Shown: positions 1-11,346, counted from the first letter of the stretch. The stretch: DNA of 64,000 nucleotides from Anodontia alba (GCA_964016985.1 OZ024827.1:81295835-81359834), one strand, 5' to 3'. Notes: generated by a model not told the origin, from the letters alone. Numbers and translations: made by a program.

Positions 1-486
1 TAAAGTAACTGTCATTCAGTGCTTGTATGGAGGCCTTAAAACGTCATCCAGTACTTCGATATAGTGTCGATATAGTGTTTCACCCCTGAGTTTCTGAAGT
101 GAACTCTGCTGTCGCTGAATTTGGACATGATGCAAGTAGGAATTTCCAGTCTAAAATCAAAAACAGCATAGATCCTGATGAGACGTCTCGAGCTGTCTCA
201 TCTCGATCTACACTGTTTGCAGAGGTACCTGTTTTGGTCTGCAAGGGTTTAACTGACTATCGAGTGTCTAGATAACATATGTCAATAGTTAACTGCTTAA
301 AGCGCTGCCATGGGGACGTGAGAGATGTCGCATGTTTTAATCACTCATGAACAGAGTGACTTATTCAATCCGAGTCTGCTATTTTCTATCTTTTGCTGTT
401 TCTGTTTCTGCTTTAACACTAGTTTCAATTGGCGAAATTCTTCCCATTAGCCCGAATAAGTCTGGAGACCCCAAACAGGGTAATTG
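1..486. other. Gene-free DNA with a diverged repeat
   Basis: No supported gene. Bases 20-110 resemble the 274-bp tandem repeat at 8.85-9.44 kb, sharing the AACGTCATCCAGTACTTC-like stretch, so this looks like an old copy. Bases 160-250 hold a weak relative of the CAAACAGTGTAGACC hairpin family. Confidence 0.35.
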
Positions 487-530
487 GCAAACGGTACAGA
501 CCAAGATCAGACGCCGCATCACTGTTTGCA
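487..530. repeat. Partial copy, CAAACAGTGTAGACC hairpin family
   Basis: One arm reading GGCAAACGGTACAGACC followed by GATCAGACGCCGC, then ending directly in ACTGTTTGC. The second GATC arm has been lost, so the stem is shortened. Confidence 0.6.
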
Positions 531-790
531 TACAGTTTAGTCGTTTTTCTATAGACATATCTAAACCGTGTAGTCTGACACATCTAAAATTGCAATTCGA
601 CTCTTCTTATAAATAGTATAAATATTCAGTCTGAAATGGGCTTAGGTCAGAGCTCTGGTATAGACTTACAAAAATATACACAACTAACCCTCATCAACGC
701 ATACAATACTGAATTAAATTCCCCACACTATATATTGGAAGAGTCAGGCTATGTAATTTAGATATTTCTAAAAAAAAAATGGCTTAACTA

Positions 791-862
791 TTTGCAAACA
801 ATGGAGACCTGATCAGGCGCTGTATATTGCGGTGTCTGATCTAGGTCTGCACTGTCTGTCAA
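791..862. repeat. Hairpin copy, CAAACAGTGTAGACC family
   Basis: Diverged palindrome with arms TTTGCAAACAATGGAGACC and GGTCTGCACTGTCTGTC around a GCGCTG/GCGGTG core. It lies in a larger repeat (about 700-870) that recurs at 22880-23060 with the same flanking text (CACACTATATAT, TGATTTAGATATTC). Confidence 0.65.
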
Positions 863-1553
863 TTACCGGTTTGCAGACTAAAATGGTTTACTTATAGATA
901 TTCATACACAAGGACCAAAACCACGCTGGATAAGCGGCGAGAGAGTCGACGAATGCGGATAATTTTATTAAGAGTCCTGCGTTTTCGACTGCCAAAATAA
1001 GAGTCGACGAACGCGGATTAATCGTTTTCGATTGCAAAATAATCGTTTTTAGCAGTCGAAAAGGTTGTTTATTATTAAATTGCTCCGCGTTCGTGGATTT
1101 TATTTTTCTCGTTCAGGATTGCCACCTATCCGGTGTGAAAACGAATTATACATGTGTGTTTACTATACATGTTGAAATAAAATGGAGTTGGAAGGTCTTT
1201 TTTTATGACTTTTGTTTTAATCTTCCAATTGTTAAAAATCTTTGCTTTATAAAAAAAAATGAAGAGAGGGACGGTCGAAAGATAGAACACAAACTTTTTT
1301 TTCTCTTTTTTTTTATTTTACCCAAAGGCGTGATTTTGGACACATCATTTTATAATATCATGTATTTCAAGGTTAAATTCAGTTGTATTCATATACGGAC
1401 ATAATTTGAAACGTTTCACAGTATAAGTGACCGTACTTAACGATTTTTGTTAGCAAAATCACACTTAATTATACCTTAACAAAATAGTGTATAGTCTTTC
1501 TACAAGAATAGTCATTTTAACCCATTTAAGCCTAGCGTCCCATAAATAAGAGA
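863..1553. other. AT-rich gene-free DNA
   Basis: No recognisable gene or conserved protein pattern. Bases 930-1040 contain a short repeated GAGTCGACGAACGCGGAT block. Reading frames here have low-complexity, AT-driven composition. Confidence 0.4.
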
Positions 1554-1618
1554 TTTGCAAACAGTGTAGACCCAGATCAGATTCTGCGGCGTCTGATCAG
1601 GGTCTACACTGTTTGCAT
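1554..1618. repeat. Hairpin copy, CAAACAGTGTAGACC family
   Basis: Well preserved palindrome: TTTGCAAACAGTGTAGACC, GATCAGA, a short TTCTGCGGC loop, then TCTGATCAGGGTCTACAC and TGTTTGCA. It is followed by a dispersed block (1675-1738, GGCATAAATGGATTAAA) also present near 40295-40360 and 43335-43400. Confidence 0.8.
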
Positions 1619-1754
1619 GAAGTACAGAAATTTCTATAAGTTAAAATCCTATAAAACAAAAAGACAGCCCTTTAAATTGGAAATGAACCGGTCAAAAGAG
1701 ATACGGTGGAAGAGTCCATTCGGCATAAATGGATTAAAGTTTGATTTTTATTTC

Positions 1755-2099
1755 TACAGTCGAATCTCAATAGCTCGAACACCGATGGCTCGTTCAACAT
1801 GGCTAATTCGAACTCGTTTTTGAGTCCCAACTGAAATTCTTCCGATAGATCAAGAAAACAAATATTTAAGGAAGCTTTATTTCGTTATAAAATTGTATGT
1901 TGTGTGTACTCATTAGAATCGCCTCGAAGAGTTCACTCAACATACAATTATTGTGTAGTAGATCGATAGATTTCCCAGAATTAGCGATATTTGCTTCCTG
2001 ACCTGGCGCCATGATTAACCTTCACTGGCTCGAACTACCCATGGCTCGAACAATTTTCCATGGTCCCAAAGGTGTTCGAGCCATTGAAGTTCGACTGTA
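1755..2099. mobile_element. pogo/Tigger-like MITE with internal hairpin
   Basis: Terminal inverted repeats ACAGTCGAATCTCAATAG and the complement of CCATTGAAGTTCGACTGT, with TA at both ends, as in pogo/Tigger non-autonomous elements. A half-preserved GAATCGCCTCG hairpin lies at 1892-1945. A second copy of the family lies at 5566-5908. No transposase is present. Confidence 0.7.
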
Positions 2100-2169
2100 C
2101 TTGGTTTTTATTGTCCCCCGCCTTTTCGAAGAAAAGTGGAGGGACACTGTTTTTGGTTTTCCGTGGGGC

Positions 2170-2250
2170 GTGATGCGTGGCGCGTGGTGCGTGGTGCGTG
2201 GTGCGTGGTGCGTGGCGCGTGGTGCGTGGTGCGTGGTGCGTGGTGCGTGG
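2170..2250. repeat. Minisatellite, GTGCGTG 7-bp unit
   Basis: About eleven tandem GTGCGTG or GCGCGTG units. Reading frames through it (repeated Thr-His-His-Ala type peptides) are artefacts of the repeat. Confidence 0.85.
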
Positions 2251-2263
2251 TTCCGAGTTTTTA

Positions 2264-3745
2264 GTAGGTACTTTGTCCCCTTAACTCCTCCCACAGTTTT
2301 TGCCCGATCCTTTTGAAACTTTACAGGTGTTTTAAGGATGGTCTGAAGATTTGCATGTGGTTTTTTCAGAATCCTGAAATAATTTTTTATTACTTTTTCC
2401 GCATTTTTAACTTAGACATTTTTTGAGTTCTAATATTACAGAAGTCTATAGGGAGTAGGTACCTTGTCCCCTTAACTCCTCCCACAGTTTTTGTCCAATC
2501 CTTTTGAAACTTTACAGGTGTTTTAAGGATGGTCTGAAGATTTGCATGTGGTTTTTTTAGAATCCTGAAATAATTTTTTATTACTTTTTCCGCATTTTTA
2601 ACTTAGACATTTTTTGAGTTCTAATATTACAGAAGTCTATAGGGAGTAGGTACCTTGTCCCCTTAACTCCTCCCACAGTTTTTGGCCGATCCTTTTGAAA
2701 CTTTACATGGGCTTTTAGGATGGCCTGAGGATATGCATGTGGTTTCTTCAGAATCCTGAAATAATTTTTTATTACTTTTTCCGCATTTTTAACTTAGACA
2801 TTTTTTGAGTTCTAATACTACAGAAGTGTATAGGGAGCAGGTACCTTGTCCCCTTAACTCCTCCTACAGTTTTTAGCCGATTCTCTTGAAACTTAACTGT
2901 TGTTTTAAGGATGGTCTGAAGATGTGCATGTGTTTTTTTCAGAATCCTGAAATTAATTTTTATTACTTTTTAGACATTTTGAACATAGACATTTTTTGAG
3001 TTCTAATATTACAGAAGCGTATAGGGAGTAGGTACCTTGTCCCCTTAACTCCTCCCACAGTTTTTGGCCGATCCTTTTGAAACTTTACAGGTGTTTTAAG
3101 GATGGCCTGAAGATATGCATGTGGTTTTTTTAGAATCCAGAAATAATTTTTTATTACTTTTTCCGCATTTTTAACTTAGACATTTTTTGAGTTCTAATAC
3201 TACAGAAGTATATAGGGAGCAGGTATCTTGTCCCCTTAACTCCTCCCACAGTTTTTGGCCGATCCTTTTGAAACTTTACAGGTGCTTTAAGGATGGTCTG
3301 AAGATATGCATGTGTTTTTTTTTCAGAATCCTGAAATTATTTTTTATCACTTTTTACACGTTTTGAACTTAGACATTTTTTGAGTTCTAATATTACAGAA
3401 GTCTATCGGGAGTAGGTACCTTGTCCCCTTAACTCCTCCCACAGTTTTTGACCGATCCTTTTGAAACTTTACGTGAGCTTTTAGGATGGCCTGAAAATAC
3501 GCAGGTGGATTTTTCAGCATCCTGAAATAATTGTTTACTACTTTTTCTGCATTTTTAACTTAGACATTTTTTTAGTTCTAATACTACAGAAGCGTATAGG
3601 GAGTAGGTACCTTGACCCCGTAACTCCTACCACAGTTTTAAGCCGATCCTTTGAAACTTTACATGGGCTTTAAGGATGGTCTGAAGATATGCATGTGGTT
3701 TTTTTCAGAATCTTGAAATTATTTTTTATCACTGGTTTCCTGCTT
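2264..3745. repeat. Tandem array, about 190-bp unit, about 8 copies
   Basis: The phrase GTAGGTACCTTGTCCCC recurs near 2264, 2456, 2646, 2837, 3028, 3219, 3411 and 3602, giving a 190-193 bp period. Units share CTCCTCCCACAGTTTTT and GACATTTTTTGAGTTC. Copies differ by a few percent and the last one is truncated near 3745. No gene function is evident. Confidence 0.9.
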
Positions 3746-3995
3746 CAATACTTAGGTAATTGATACAGGACCAATGGTCCTCTGGTTAACTTTACCATTT
3801 TTAACACCTCAAATAAAAATAAGGCGGGGGACATAAATTCCCCATGGAATTTGCTTGTTTATTTATTTATTTATTGTGTGTGTTTGAATTATTTAAGGCC
3901 AAACAACTCAGAAGCTAGCTAATCGTCTCAACGAAGAGTATAAGATTTAATTTAAGGTCATAATATATAGTTTTTTTTCAGAGGTTCATTTTATA

Positions 3996-4263
3996 AATTG
4001 CGAAAACATGCCTATATAATTTTGACCCCTTTGAACCCCATTTTTATACAGTAAAATTGGGGTTTACAGGAGTATACATTATTTTTCTTATTTCTGCTCA
4101 AAAACATAGATTGTGGGTAGAACCGCCTCGAGGCGGTTCTAATAAGTACCCACAATCTATGTTTTGAGCAGAAATATAAAAAATATCAGAATTTTTATCT
4201 GAAAACTTTTAGTTTTTGGTGGTGAAATTTTCAATATATTTGAATAGGCGTGTTTTCGTAATG
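3996..4263. mobile_element. MITE family B copy 1 (hairpin MITE)
   Basis: Right end is ATAGGCGTGTTTTCGTAATG; the left end is GCGAAAACATGCCTAT and slightly decayed. The centre is a long palindrome around AACCGCCTCGAGGCGGTT. It belongs to a family of nine copies in this window and is non-coding. Confidence 0.8.
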
Positions 4264-4960
4264 TATACAAGCCGCCACGTCAGAAAACGCACCTTCGGAC
4301 ATCCTCGTCCAGCGAATATTCAGGTCAGTCTGAGAATTCCTTGGACTAGCCTTGGATAGCCAAGTATGCAATGTTTTTTTCATTGGTCAGACTGTGCGGA
4401 TGAGTGTTGGGCTTACATATCCGAATGTACGATTTCTCACGTTGCTGCCAATATATAGACAGAACAACCGCCTTATAATTGTTATATGCATCTGAAAGTG
4501 TACCAGTAGCCTAAATATGGGTGCATCATATAAAGAATATGTTTTACATGACCTTTGCAATGTATTACTACTGTGTTTTCTACATCTTTCAGAAAGCTTG
4601 GCGATTTACACAGAAGAAGTAAATTTGCAAATTTCACTTGTTCAGAATTTCTGAAATATTTTCAATAGTTTTGAAACATCAATAATTCAAATTCAGCACA
4701 GAAAAGTAAAAAACATTTTCTCAGACAAAAAATAAAAAAAATCACTTTACTATAGAAATAGCATAGGCCAGGCCAATTTTTGGCCGTAAATTTGATTTTA
4801 AGGTAAATATTTTAGAAACAAAACACATAAACAGAAAAGGCAAATGGTTTCTGATAAGATATGGTCTATCAGAACAAAATAATTTCATTTAAAATAAACG
4901 CCAGTCAAAAAACATCTTTCTGAGTGATGTCGAAATGACAGAAAATATAATTACTTCGCA
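4264..4960. other. AT-rich gene-free DNA
   Basis: No coding pattern or structured RNA recognised. Confidence 0.3.
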
Positions 4961-4961
4961 T

Positions 4962-5060
4962 GGGTTTGATGACCTAGTGGCTAATGCTCACAGTCTGCAT
5001 ATTTGGTATCCGTAGGTTCGATTCCCATCGCGTAACAACTTTTACTTCAGACCATTAGTT
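4962..5060 (+). repeat. Possible tRNA-derived SINE head
   Basis: GATGACCTAGTGGCTAATGC (A-box-like) is followed about 30 bases later by GGTTCGATTCCCATCGCG (B-box-like). The stems do not fold as a proper tRNA, so a SINE relic is more likely than a tRNA gene. MITE family B copy 2 interrupts the downstream side. Confidence 0.4.
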
Positions 5061-5132
5061 TACCTAGTTCATGCTCGAGACACGCGGTGTAGAGCATATA
5101 TCGGACCCTAAGTCCCATATGGACTTACAGTC

Positions 5133-5411
5133 CATCACGAAAACATACCTATATAATTTTGACCCCCTTAAACCCCACTATTATATAGTAAAACTGGGGT
5201 TTACAGGGGTATACATTATTTTTCTTATTTCTGCTCAAACACATAGATTGTGGGTACTCGTTAGAACCGCCTCGCAGAGGCGGTTCTAACGAGTACCCAC
5301 AATCTATGTTTCGAGCAGAAATATGAAAAATATCAGCGTTTTTATCTGAAAATTTTCAATTTTTTGGAGGTGAAATTTTCTATATATTTGAATAGGCGTG
5401 TTTTCGTAATG
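5133..5411. mobile_element. MITE family B copy 2
   Basis: Ends CATCACGAAAACATACCTAT and GGCGTGTTTTCGTAATG; central palindrome AGAACCGCCTCGCAGAGGCGG inside longer arms that read GTGGGTACTCGTT and the complement. The sequence CCCCACTATTATATAG...CTGGGGTTTACAGG forms a second small inverted pair. Confidence 0.9.
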
Positions 5412-5565
5412 GTGTTTGCAAATGGCTTGAATTTCTTAGTCGATAATCGGTTTTGTAAAACCGACTGATCATCGAGTAATAGTCGATTAGTAGAAAATAT
5501 ATTCATGCTTACTTTAGCCCTCTTCCAAGAACTTAGCCATAGCTCCAGATAAGAGGATATCCATA

Positions 5566-5908
5566 TTCAGTCGAACCTCAATACCTCGAACACTGATGGC
5601 TCGTTTATCATGGTTAATTCGAACTCGTTTTTGAGTCCCTACGATATTCTTCCGATAGCTCAAGAAAACAAATATTTAGGGAAATTTTCTTATTTTATCA
5701 TGAAACTGTATTTTGTGTGTACTCATTAGAATCGCCTCACCGAGGAGATTCTAATGAGTACATCCAATATACTATTATTGTGTAGAAGCTGAAAAGCTTT
5801 CCCTAGATAATCGCCATTTGCTTCCTGACCTTGCGCCATGATTCACCCTCAGGGGTTCGAACTACCCATATCTCGAATTAATTACTATTGTATTGAAGTT
5901 CGACTAAT
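5566..5908. mobile_element. pogo/Tigger-like MITE, copy 2
   Basis: Same family as 1755-2099: starts CAGTCGAACCTCAATACC, ends TTGAAGTTCGACTAA. An internal palindrome at 5703-5775 carries GAATCGCCTCACCGAGG. Non-coding. Confidence 0.7.
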
Positions 5909-5911
5909 ATT

Positions 5912-6025
5912 TTTCTTATTTCTCAGTGAAAAAATATGTTGTGAGTACTCGTTAGAAGCGCCTCGGCGAGGCGCTTCTAATGAGTACCCACAACATATGT
6001 TTTCATGGAGAAATAAGAGAAAATA
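5912..6025. repeat. Standalone CGCCTCGGCGAGGCG hairpin
   Basis: A roughly 110-bp palindrome: TTTCTCAGTGAAAAAATATG with GTGAGTACTCGTTAGAAG on the left, mirrored on the right, centred on CGCCTCGGCGAGGCG. It has no family-B ends, so the same hairpin core sits here in a different context. Confidence 0.75.
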
Positions 6026-6079
6026 TCAGTACAATTCGGTTGAAAATGAGCCTAATATCTGGAGCTATGCTTATTTCAG

Positions 6080-6360
6080 CATCAGGAAAACATGCCTATA
6101 TCATTTTGACCCCCTTAAACCCCACTTTTATATAGTAAAACTGGGGTTTACAGGGGTATACATTATTTTTCTGATATTTGATCAAAAACATAAATTTTGG
6201 GTACTCGTTAGAACCGCCACACCGAGGCGGTTCTAACGAGTATCCACAATCTATGGTTTGAGCGGAAATATGAAAAAAATATCAGATTTTTTATCTGAAA
6301 TTTTTTCTTTTTTTGGTTGTAAAATGTTCAATATATTTGAATAGGCTTGTTTTCGTAATG
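6080..6360. mobile_element. MITE family B copy 3
   Basis: Left end CATCAGGAAAACATGCCTAT, right end GGCTTGTTTTCGTAATG, with the central CCGCC/GGCGG palindrome slightly decayed. A reading frame that crosses it is not coding. Confidence 0.85.
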
Positions 6361-6683
6361 GGCTAGTTTTATCACATTTTTTTCACCTTTATTCACCACA
6401 AATCTAAAATGACAAAAAAAGACAGCTTTGCATTATTTTTTTTACAACTTGCCTGTTAAAAGTAAGTGAAAAAAATCACGTTCCTAAAGTGGAATATTCC
6501 GATTAATCGACAGTGACAATTCTTTCCGATCATCAGTCACAAATTAAGAGGCAAAAGTGACTGATGATCGATCATCGGGTCTACACGATCTGACAGTGCC
6601 GACGAAATCTAGGGTGAATAAACGCAAACAAACATGCAATATCTATGGCGTATTATAGCATACGACTTACATCATGTAGTCAT

Positions 6684-6898
6684 CTTGACCCTTGTCCTGC
6701 TGAATAAATTAAGATGCCACGCCTACTTCTAATTTTCAGCCAATCAGATCACTTGATCCAGGTTGTTGATACAAATTCACATACTTAATGGCAAACAGTG
6801 CAGATCCAGATCAGTTGGCTTCTGAAGAAGCCAACTGATCTGGATCTACACTGTTTGTAAAGACAGGGTATATCCGGGTTCAGCAGGACAAGGGTTAA
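6684..6898. mobile_element. piggyBac-like MITE family E copy 1
   Basis: Termini CCCTTGTCCTGCTGAA and TTCAGCAGGACAAGGG; the right end abuts TTAA and the left abuts TTGA. Nested inside is a CAAACAGTGCAGATCC hairpin (6790-6860). TTAA flanks and CCCT ends are the piggyBac hallmark; no transposase is present. Confidence 0.75.
6790..6860. repeat. Hairpin copy, CAAACAGTGTAGACC family (variant core)
   Basis: Arms GGCAAACAGTGCAGATCC and GGATCTACACTGTTTGT; the core is TTGGCTTCTGAAGAAGCCAA rather than the usual GACGCCGC/GCGGCGTC. It lies inside a piggyBac-like MITE. Confidence 0.8.
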
Positions 6899-7331
6899 AA
6901 TTGTGAGCTTTTGTACCGCGAAACAATTGTGTCACAACGTGAGAAAACGTACCTTCTGATATGTGTACCCAACAAAGATTCAAATCAGCCTACGCATTCG
7001 GGCAGTTTGACCAGTCTCCGTTGTCCGCATGAAGAAACTTTGCATCCCTGGCTGTCCAAAGTGTGCGCAATGAATATTCTGAAAAGACTGCGCGAATGTG
7101 CGCATGTGTCCGAAGGTACGTTTTCTGTCGTTGCGGCTTAATTCAGTGTATTTCATGCACGAAGGGTCAGAACGATGCACATCCGAAAAGACTGGTCAGA
7201 GTCTTCATCGTTTGCACAAACAACCTACATACTATTAGGACAATCTTAATAATAACAAATTTGTCTCACCGTGGTCTGAATAAACTTCATATATTCAATT
7301 GCGTAGTTTATTTGAACCTTGGTGAGCCCAA

Positions 7332-7625
7332 CATTACGAAAACACGCCTATTCAAATATATTGAAAATTTTACAACCAAAAAAGGAAAGTTGTAGATAAA
7401 AAATTCTGATATTTTCATATTTCTGCTCAAAACATGATTGTGGGTACCCGTTAGAACCGCCTCGGCGAACAGCGAGTTCTCGGCGAGGCGGTTCTAACGA
7501 GTACCCACAATTTATATTTTTGAGCAGAAATACGAAAAATTAATGTATACCCCTATAATCCCCAGTTTTACTATATAAAAGTGAGTTTAAGGGAGTCAAA
7601 ATTATATAGGTATGTTTTCGTGATG
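7332..7625. mobile_element. MITE family B copy 4 (inverted)
   Basis: Ends CATTACGAAAACACGCCTAT and TATGTTTTCGTGATG. Its central palindrome has an extra GAACAGCGAGTTC insertion at the tip (about 7465-7480), lengthening the loop. Confidence 0.85.
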
Positions 7626-7823
7626 AGATGATAACAGCAGAGAAGACTCTGATCAGACAGATACGCTGTTCACACTTGGTTTCATTTCTAGTTATACTGT
7701 GCGTCAGTTCCAACCCAGCAAACACGCAAGACCGTTACAGCGTCGTTTTCTTTAGAAAGCTGCACAAAATGGATGCAAATTGGTGCCAAGAAGGTACTGC
7801 ATCTAACTGAAGCATTGTCTCTG

Positions 7824-8066
7824 TTAACCCTTGTCATGCTGAATAAGTGAAGATGCAGAGCCCACATCTAATTTTCAGCCAATCAGATTACTTGATCCAG
7901 GTGTTTTTTTTTTTTTTGTTTTTTTGTTGTTGTTTTTTTAACAAGATATTAAAATGACAAACAGTGCAGATCTAAATCAGCTGGCTTCTTCAGAAGCCAA
8001 CTGATCTGGATCTATACTGTTTGCAAAAGTCGGGTATATCTGGGTTCAACAGGACACAAGGGTTAA
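7824..8066. mobile_element. piggyBac-like MITE family E copy 2
   Basis: Flanked by TTAA on both sides; ends CCCTTGTCATGCTGAA and AACAGGACACAAGGG. Contains a T-rich expansion and the variant hairpin at 7956-8036. Confidence 0.75.
7956..8036. repeat. Hairpin copy, CAAACAGTGTAGACC family (variant core)
   Basis: GACAAACAGTGCAGATC on the left, GGATCTATACTGTTTGC on the right, core GGCTTCTTCAGAAGCC. Confidence 0.8.
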
Positions 8067-8134
8067 CGTTAACCATGCTGGGTAAAAAAAATCAGTAAAG
8101 GGCACTTTGTAATAGTCAATTTAATGCAGGATAT

Positions 8135-8330
8135 ATACGTATCAAGTGCCAAAACCTATTTTCTGGAAAAAAAAATAGGAAAAAATTATCATCAGTTTGT
8201 CACCTGCTGAATTTGTCCAGATAGTGCTAAAGATTGAGAAATATTCCAACAAAGGTAGTGCTAAAGATTGAGAAATATTCCAACAAAGGATAAAAGGGCA
8301 AAATGTGCCTCCGTATGATTTTTTTTTTAA
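8135..8330. repeat. Dispersed repeat related to 63.2 and 58.6 kb
   Basis: Shares the phrase TTTTCTGGAAAAAAA with AATTATCATCAGTTTGTC and GTCTGCTGAATT with loci near 20.75-20.9, 25.2-25.32, 58.62-58.74 and 63.18-63.37 kb. Contains an internal 39-bp direct duplication (GTAGTGCTAAAGATTGAG). Confidence 0.45.
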
Positions 8331-8525
8331 ATACAAATTCATTTATTTGCTATGAAAAGTTGATCAGCTATCACAGGTTCTTGCTCACTGAAACAACTGC
8401 CTTTGGTGTCGTTCGTTTTATTCATCTCAGGGGGAGTAATTTTGTCATCTGGCTTTCCATGAGATTCTGAAAATAGAAATACGAAGTCGATCTTGAAAAG
8501 TACATCATGATAAATGGATTTCGCG

Positions 8526-8705
8526 TTAAAACCCTGGTCCTGCTGGTCCCGGATATGCCCTGCCTTTTCAAACAGTGTAGGAGCTAACTGATCTGAATCT
8601 GCACTGTTTGTCATTCAGTGTTGGATTTTTTATCAACAACCTGGATCAAACAATCTAATTGGCTGACAATTAGAAGTGACATCTTAATTTATTCAGCATG
8701 GCATG
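8526..8705. mobile_element. piggyBac-like MITE family E copy 3, decayed, inverted
   Basis: TTAA at the left, then ACCCTGGTCCTGCTGG; internal text (ATCAAACAATCTAATTGGC) is the complement of copies 1 and 2. The right end is degraded. Confidence 0.55.
8565..8612. repeat. Partial hairpin copy, CAAACAGTGTAGACC family
   Basis: Short version: TTTTCAAACAGTGTAGGAGC and GATCTGAATCTGCACTG followed by TTTGTC. Confidence 0.55.
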
Positions 8706-8845
8706 GATTCTATCCGTGTCAGCGGGACTACATGGCTTTCGAGGAGAACCTGAAAACAGAGATGCAAAGTATATCTTGAAATGCACATCATATAGATAGA
8801 TTTCAAGTCTAATTCGCGGAATTCAGAATGTATATGTAGGCGTAA

Positions 8846-9440
8846 GACCGAGACTCCCATTTTCTATCTGTAATGTGTTCTTTGTTTCCAAAGGTAATCT
8901 TTAGACTTTAGTTTTACTTCACTGCAGCTGGTGTAAGTGCCGTGTGGCGACCGTAGAACGTCATTCCGTACTTCACCATAGTGCAGATTATATTTTCATT
9001 TCCTTTTGGATCATTCGGCCCATTGTGGTATCTTTGAAACTGGAGTTCTGCTCATATGTACGCTAGAGGGCGTAAGCAGTGTTGCAAACTTCATTACTGC
9101 TTGTGAAGAGTCTCAATAAAACCGAGATTCCCATTTTCTATCTGTAATTTGTTCTTTGTTTCCAAAGGTATGCTTTAAGACTTTTATTTTACTTCACTGC
9201 AGCTGGTGTTAGTGCCGTGTTGGCGGCCGTAGAACGTCTCCCCGTACTTAACCATAGTGCAGATTATATTTTCATTTCTTTCGGGATCATTGGGTCAGTT
9301 GTGGTATCTTTGAAAATGAAGTTCTGCTCATGTATACGTTAGAGGGCGTAAGCAGTGTTGTAAACTTCATTACTGCTTATGAAGAGTCAATAAAACCGAG
9401 GCTCCCATTTTCTACCTGTAATGTGTTCTTTGTTTCTAAA
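8846..9440. repeat. 274-bp tandem repeat, two copies plus a part
   Basis: ACCGAGACTCCCATTTTC recurs at about 8847, 9121 and 9394. Each unit ends in CAATAAAACCGAG, which resembles a polyadenylation region of a retroelement, so a tandemly arranged LTR or SINE-like unit is possible. A diverged copy lies at the window start. No protein is encoded. Confidence 0.8.
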
Positions 9441-9495
9441 CATAGATATATATCATGTACATACTAACTGGGCGTTTCCTGGTTCTCGATTTTGA

Positions 9496-9528
<33 letters not shown>

Positions 9529-10072
9529 CTGATTTTAGTGGACACGTTTTTTCCCTACAATCTTTTTTTAGCAATTCCTATTTACCCTTGGTCTAAAGGT
9601 ATTACTTTTATAAAAGCGTTTATTTCGAAACAACTGACACACAATTTTATGCATACAAATGCAAATTCACAATTGGCTGTAGGATAAAATCATCATGACC
9701 ATTGTCCAAATTCCTGGAAAAAATATAGAAAAAAATCCGGTACTCGAGTAGGAAAAAATCATTTCCTATCAGGACTTATAGTCTATAAATAGAAAGGTCG
9801 GAAAAAAACTATTTATATCGGGACCAAGCAAACACCCAGTGATACTGAAGACAAAAAAAAAACCGTCTGATTTGCACGTGTATGCTACTCTGGGTCATTG
9901 GTTTTCGAATAATTCATAAGAAACATTTTGACGGACAAATATGAACAATGCTCCATAGTCTCACCATAAGACGCATTTTATCCCAACACGTATTAGGAAC
10001 CACGCAGGCAGGGACAATATCTTAGCTTGCATGCATAGTATTTGCCCTAAACATCTGGAGAAACAGGCATGA
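9441..10072. other. Gene-free DNA with poly(T)
   Basis: A run of about 29 T lies at 9500-9528. No supported gene. Confidence 0.35.
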
Positions 10073-10138
10073 GCAAACAATGTTAACCCTGATCAGACGC
10101 CGCAAAAAGCGGCGTCTGATAGGGTCTACATTGTTTGT
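10073..10138. repeat. Hairpin copy, CAAACAGTGTAGACC family
   Basis: GCAAACAATGTTAACCC, GATCAGACGCCGC, AAAAA loop, GCGGCGTCTGAT, AGGGTCTACATTGTTTG: a near-perfect stem of about 30 bp. Confidence 0.85.
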
Positions 10139-10265
10139 CATTTACCCAGCAGTTTTAGACGAGTATCACGATTTCACTATTTCAAAGTTTCGGACAATTA
10201 TGATAAGGGATTAAAGTGTCCGAATATATAGCGGCTAATATGATATACACACTCAAGGTCCACTG

Positions 10266-10482
10266 TACCGTATATACCCAAAGTATTCGGACGCCTTAAT
10301 TATTTACCATATTTGTTCTAAAATTTGAACAAGTACAAATTACTACCGATACCCCATTGTTGTGTCAAAAAAATGCTGGATGAGTGGCAAACAGTGTAGA
10401 CCCTGATGAGACGCCGCGTTGTGTCCCGTCTGGGTCCACACTGTTGGCTCAGGCTTGTCTGTCCTAATACTTTCGGTATACA
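10266..10482. mobile_element. MITE carrying a nested CAAACAGTG hairpin
   Basis: Imperfect terminal inverted repeats TACCGTATATACCCAAAG and the complement of CTTTCGGTATACACAGTA. The family hairpin at 10387-10448 lies inside. Related sequence appears near 21.6-21.85 and 26.23-26.46 kb (TATTCGGAC/TATTGGGAC motifs). Confidence 0.5.
10387..10448. repeat. Hairpin copy, CAAACAGTGTAGACC family
   Basis: GGCAAACAGTGTAGACCC, GATGAGACGCCGC then CCCGTCTGGGTCCACACTG. The right arm is diverged. Confidence 0.75.
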
Positions 10483-10617
10483 CAGTATTCTCCAAAACTG
10501 TGAATAGCCCCAAATAATAACGAAAGCAGAGGACTTGTTAAGGAGGACTATTTAACGATAGTTCTGGGATATTGTTTCCAGTTTTCCCTAAGAATGAGGC
10601 GATTCTAATGTGTATCC

Positions 10618-11210
10618 TGTTACGAGCCAGGCGTAACGAGAAAGAAATGAAAGTGAAACCAGCAACAAGCTTTAACTTATTAACAATATTTATTCACAAA
10701 AAAATAAGACAAGATTCAAAACAGAAGAATGTAAGTAGACAGTACCTTTCAAGTTTATGTCACAAAGTCCCTCTGAAATAATCCATGAGAATTTATAAAA
10801 CAAATCCTTTGAATATCAGTTTCTGATCCCACAATTTAATGTTCCTGAATTCAGAATTTAAGTCCAGAATGAATAAAATATTAAAGTAATCCAGTATAGA
10901 ATAATTTCCATTGAAAGTATACAAAGATGCCCAGATGAAATTCTTCTCTCCTTATATAATATCACAGAACGTTCTAGAAAAAGAATTTACTACAAGCATC
11001 TCTTGTTTTCTAGGTTCCTTCAGGAAACTTCTAAATCTTCCATGACATGCCAAAAATAACTCAGTCCAGAATCAAGGCTGTAAACATCATGTTATTGTAA
11101 ACATGTTGAACATTCCAGAAAGTTATTTTTGGAAACATAGTAAATAAAGCTATTTATGGAAACATAGTAAACATGTTGTTTAAAACAATTGAACACCCTG
11201 TTATATAACA
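10618..11210 (-). repeat. 3' LTR of the Gmr1-type element
   Basis: 593 bp, from TGTTACGAGCCAGGCG on the plus strand to GTTATATAACA. It carries 15 bp (around TATTGTAAACATG) absent from the 5' LTR. Single-base differences from the other LTRs occur near 10913, 10966 and 11010. Confidence 0.93.
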
Positions 11211-11221
11211 CTTCCCCTCTT
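11211..11221 (-). other. Polypurine tract
   Basis: On the minus strand AAGAGGGGAAG directly abuts the TG start of the 3' LTR, the expected place for the plus-strand DNA primer. Confidence 0.85.
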
Positions 11222-11346
11222 CAGGGAAAAGAAAGATTTATGTAATAAAGCTTTCTTTTGCCATAAAATTATCATAAAATAAAATACTGATAAAGGCAAT
11301 TATTATCTTATATATAGCAAGTTACAGGAAACCACAGATCAAGACA

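Noticed and set aside
2011..2316. Frames rich in CVVRGAW or APRTTHH repeats on both strands
   Set aside because: They come from the GTGCGTG minisatellite and the MITE end.
5838..6236. 132-codon plus-strand frame
   Set aside because: It crosses a pogo-like MITE, a standalone hairpin and a family-B MITE; no conserved motif.
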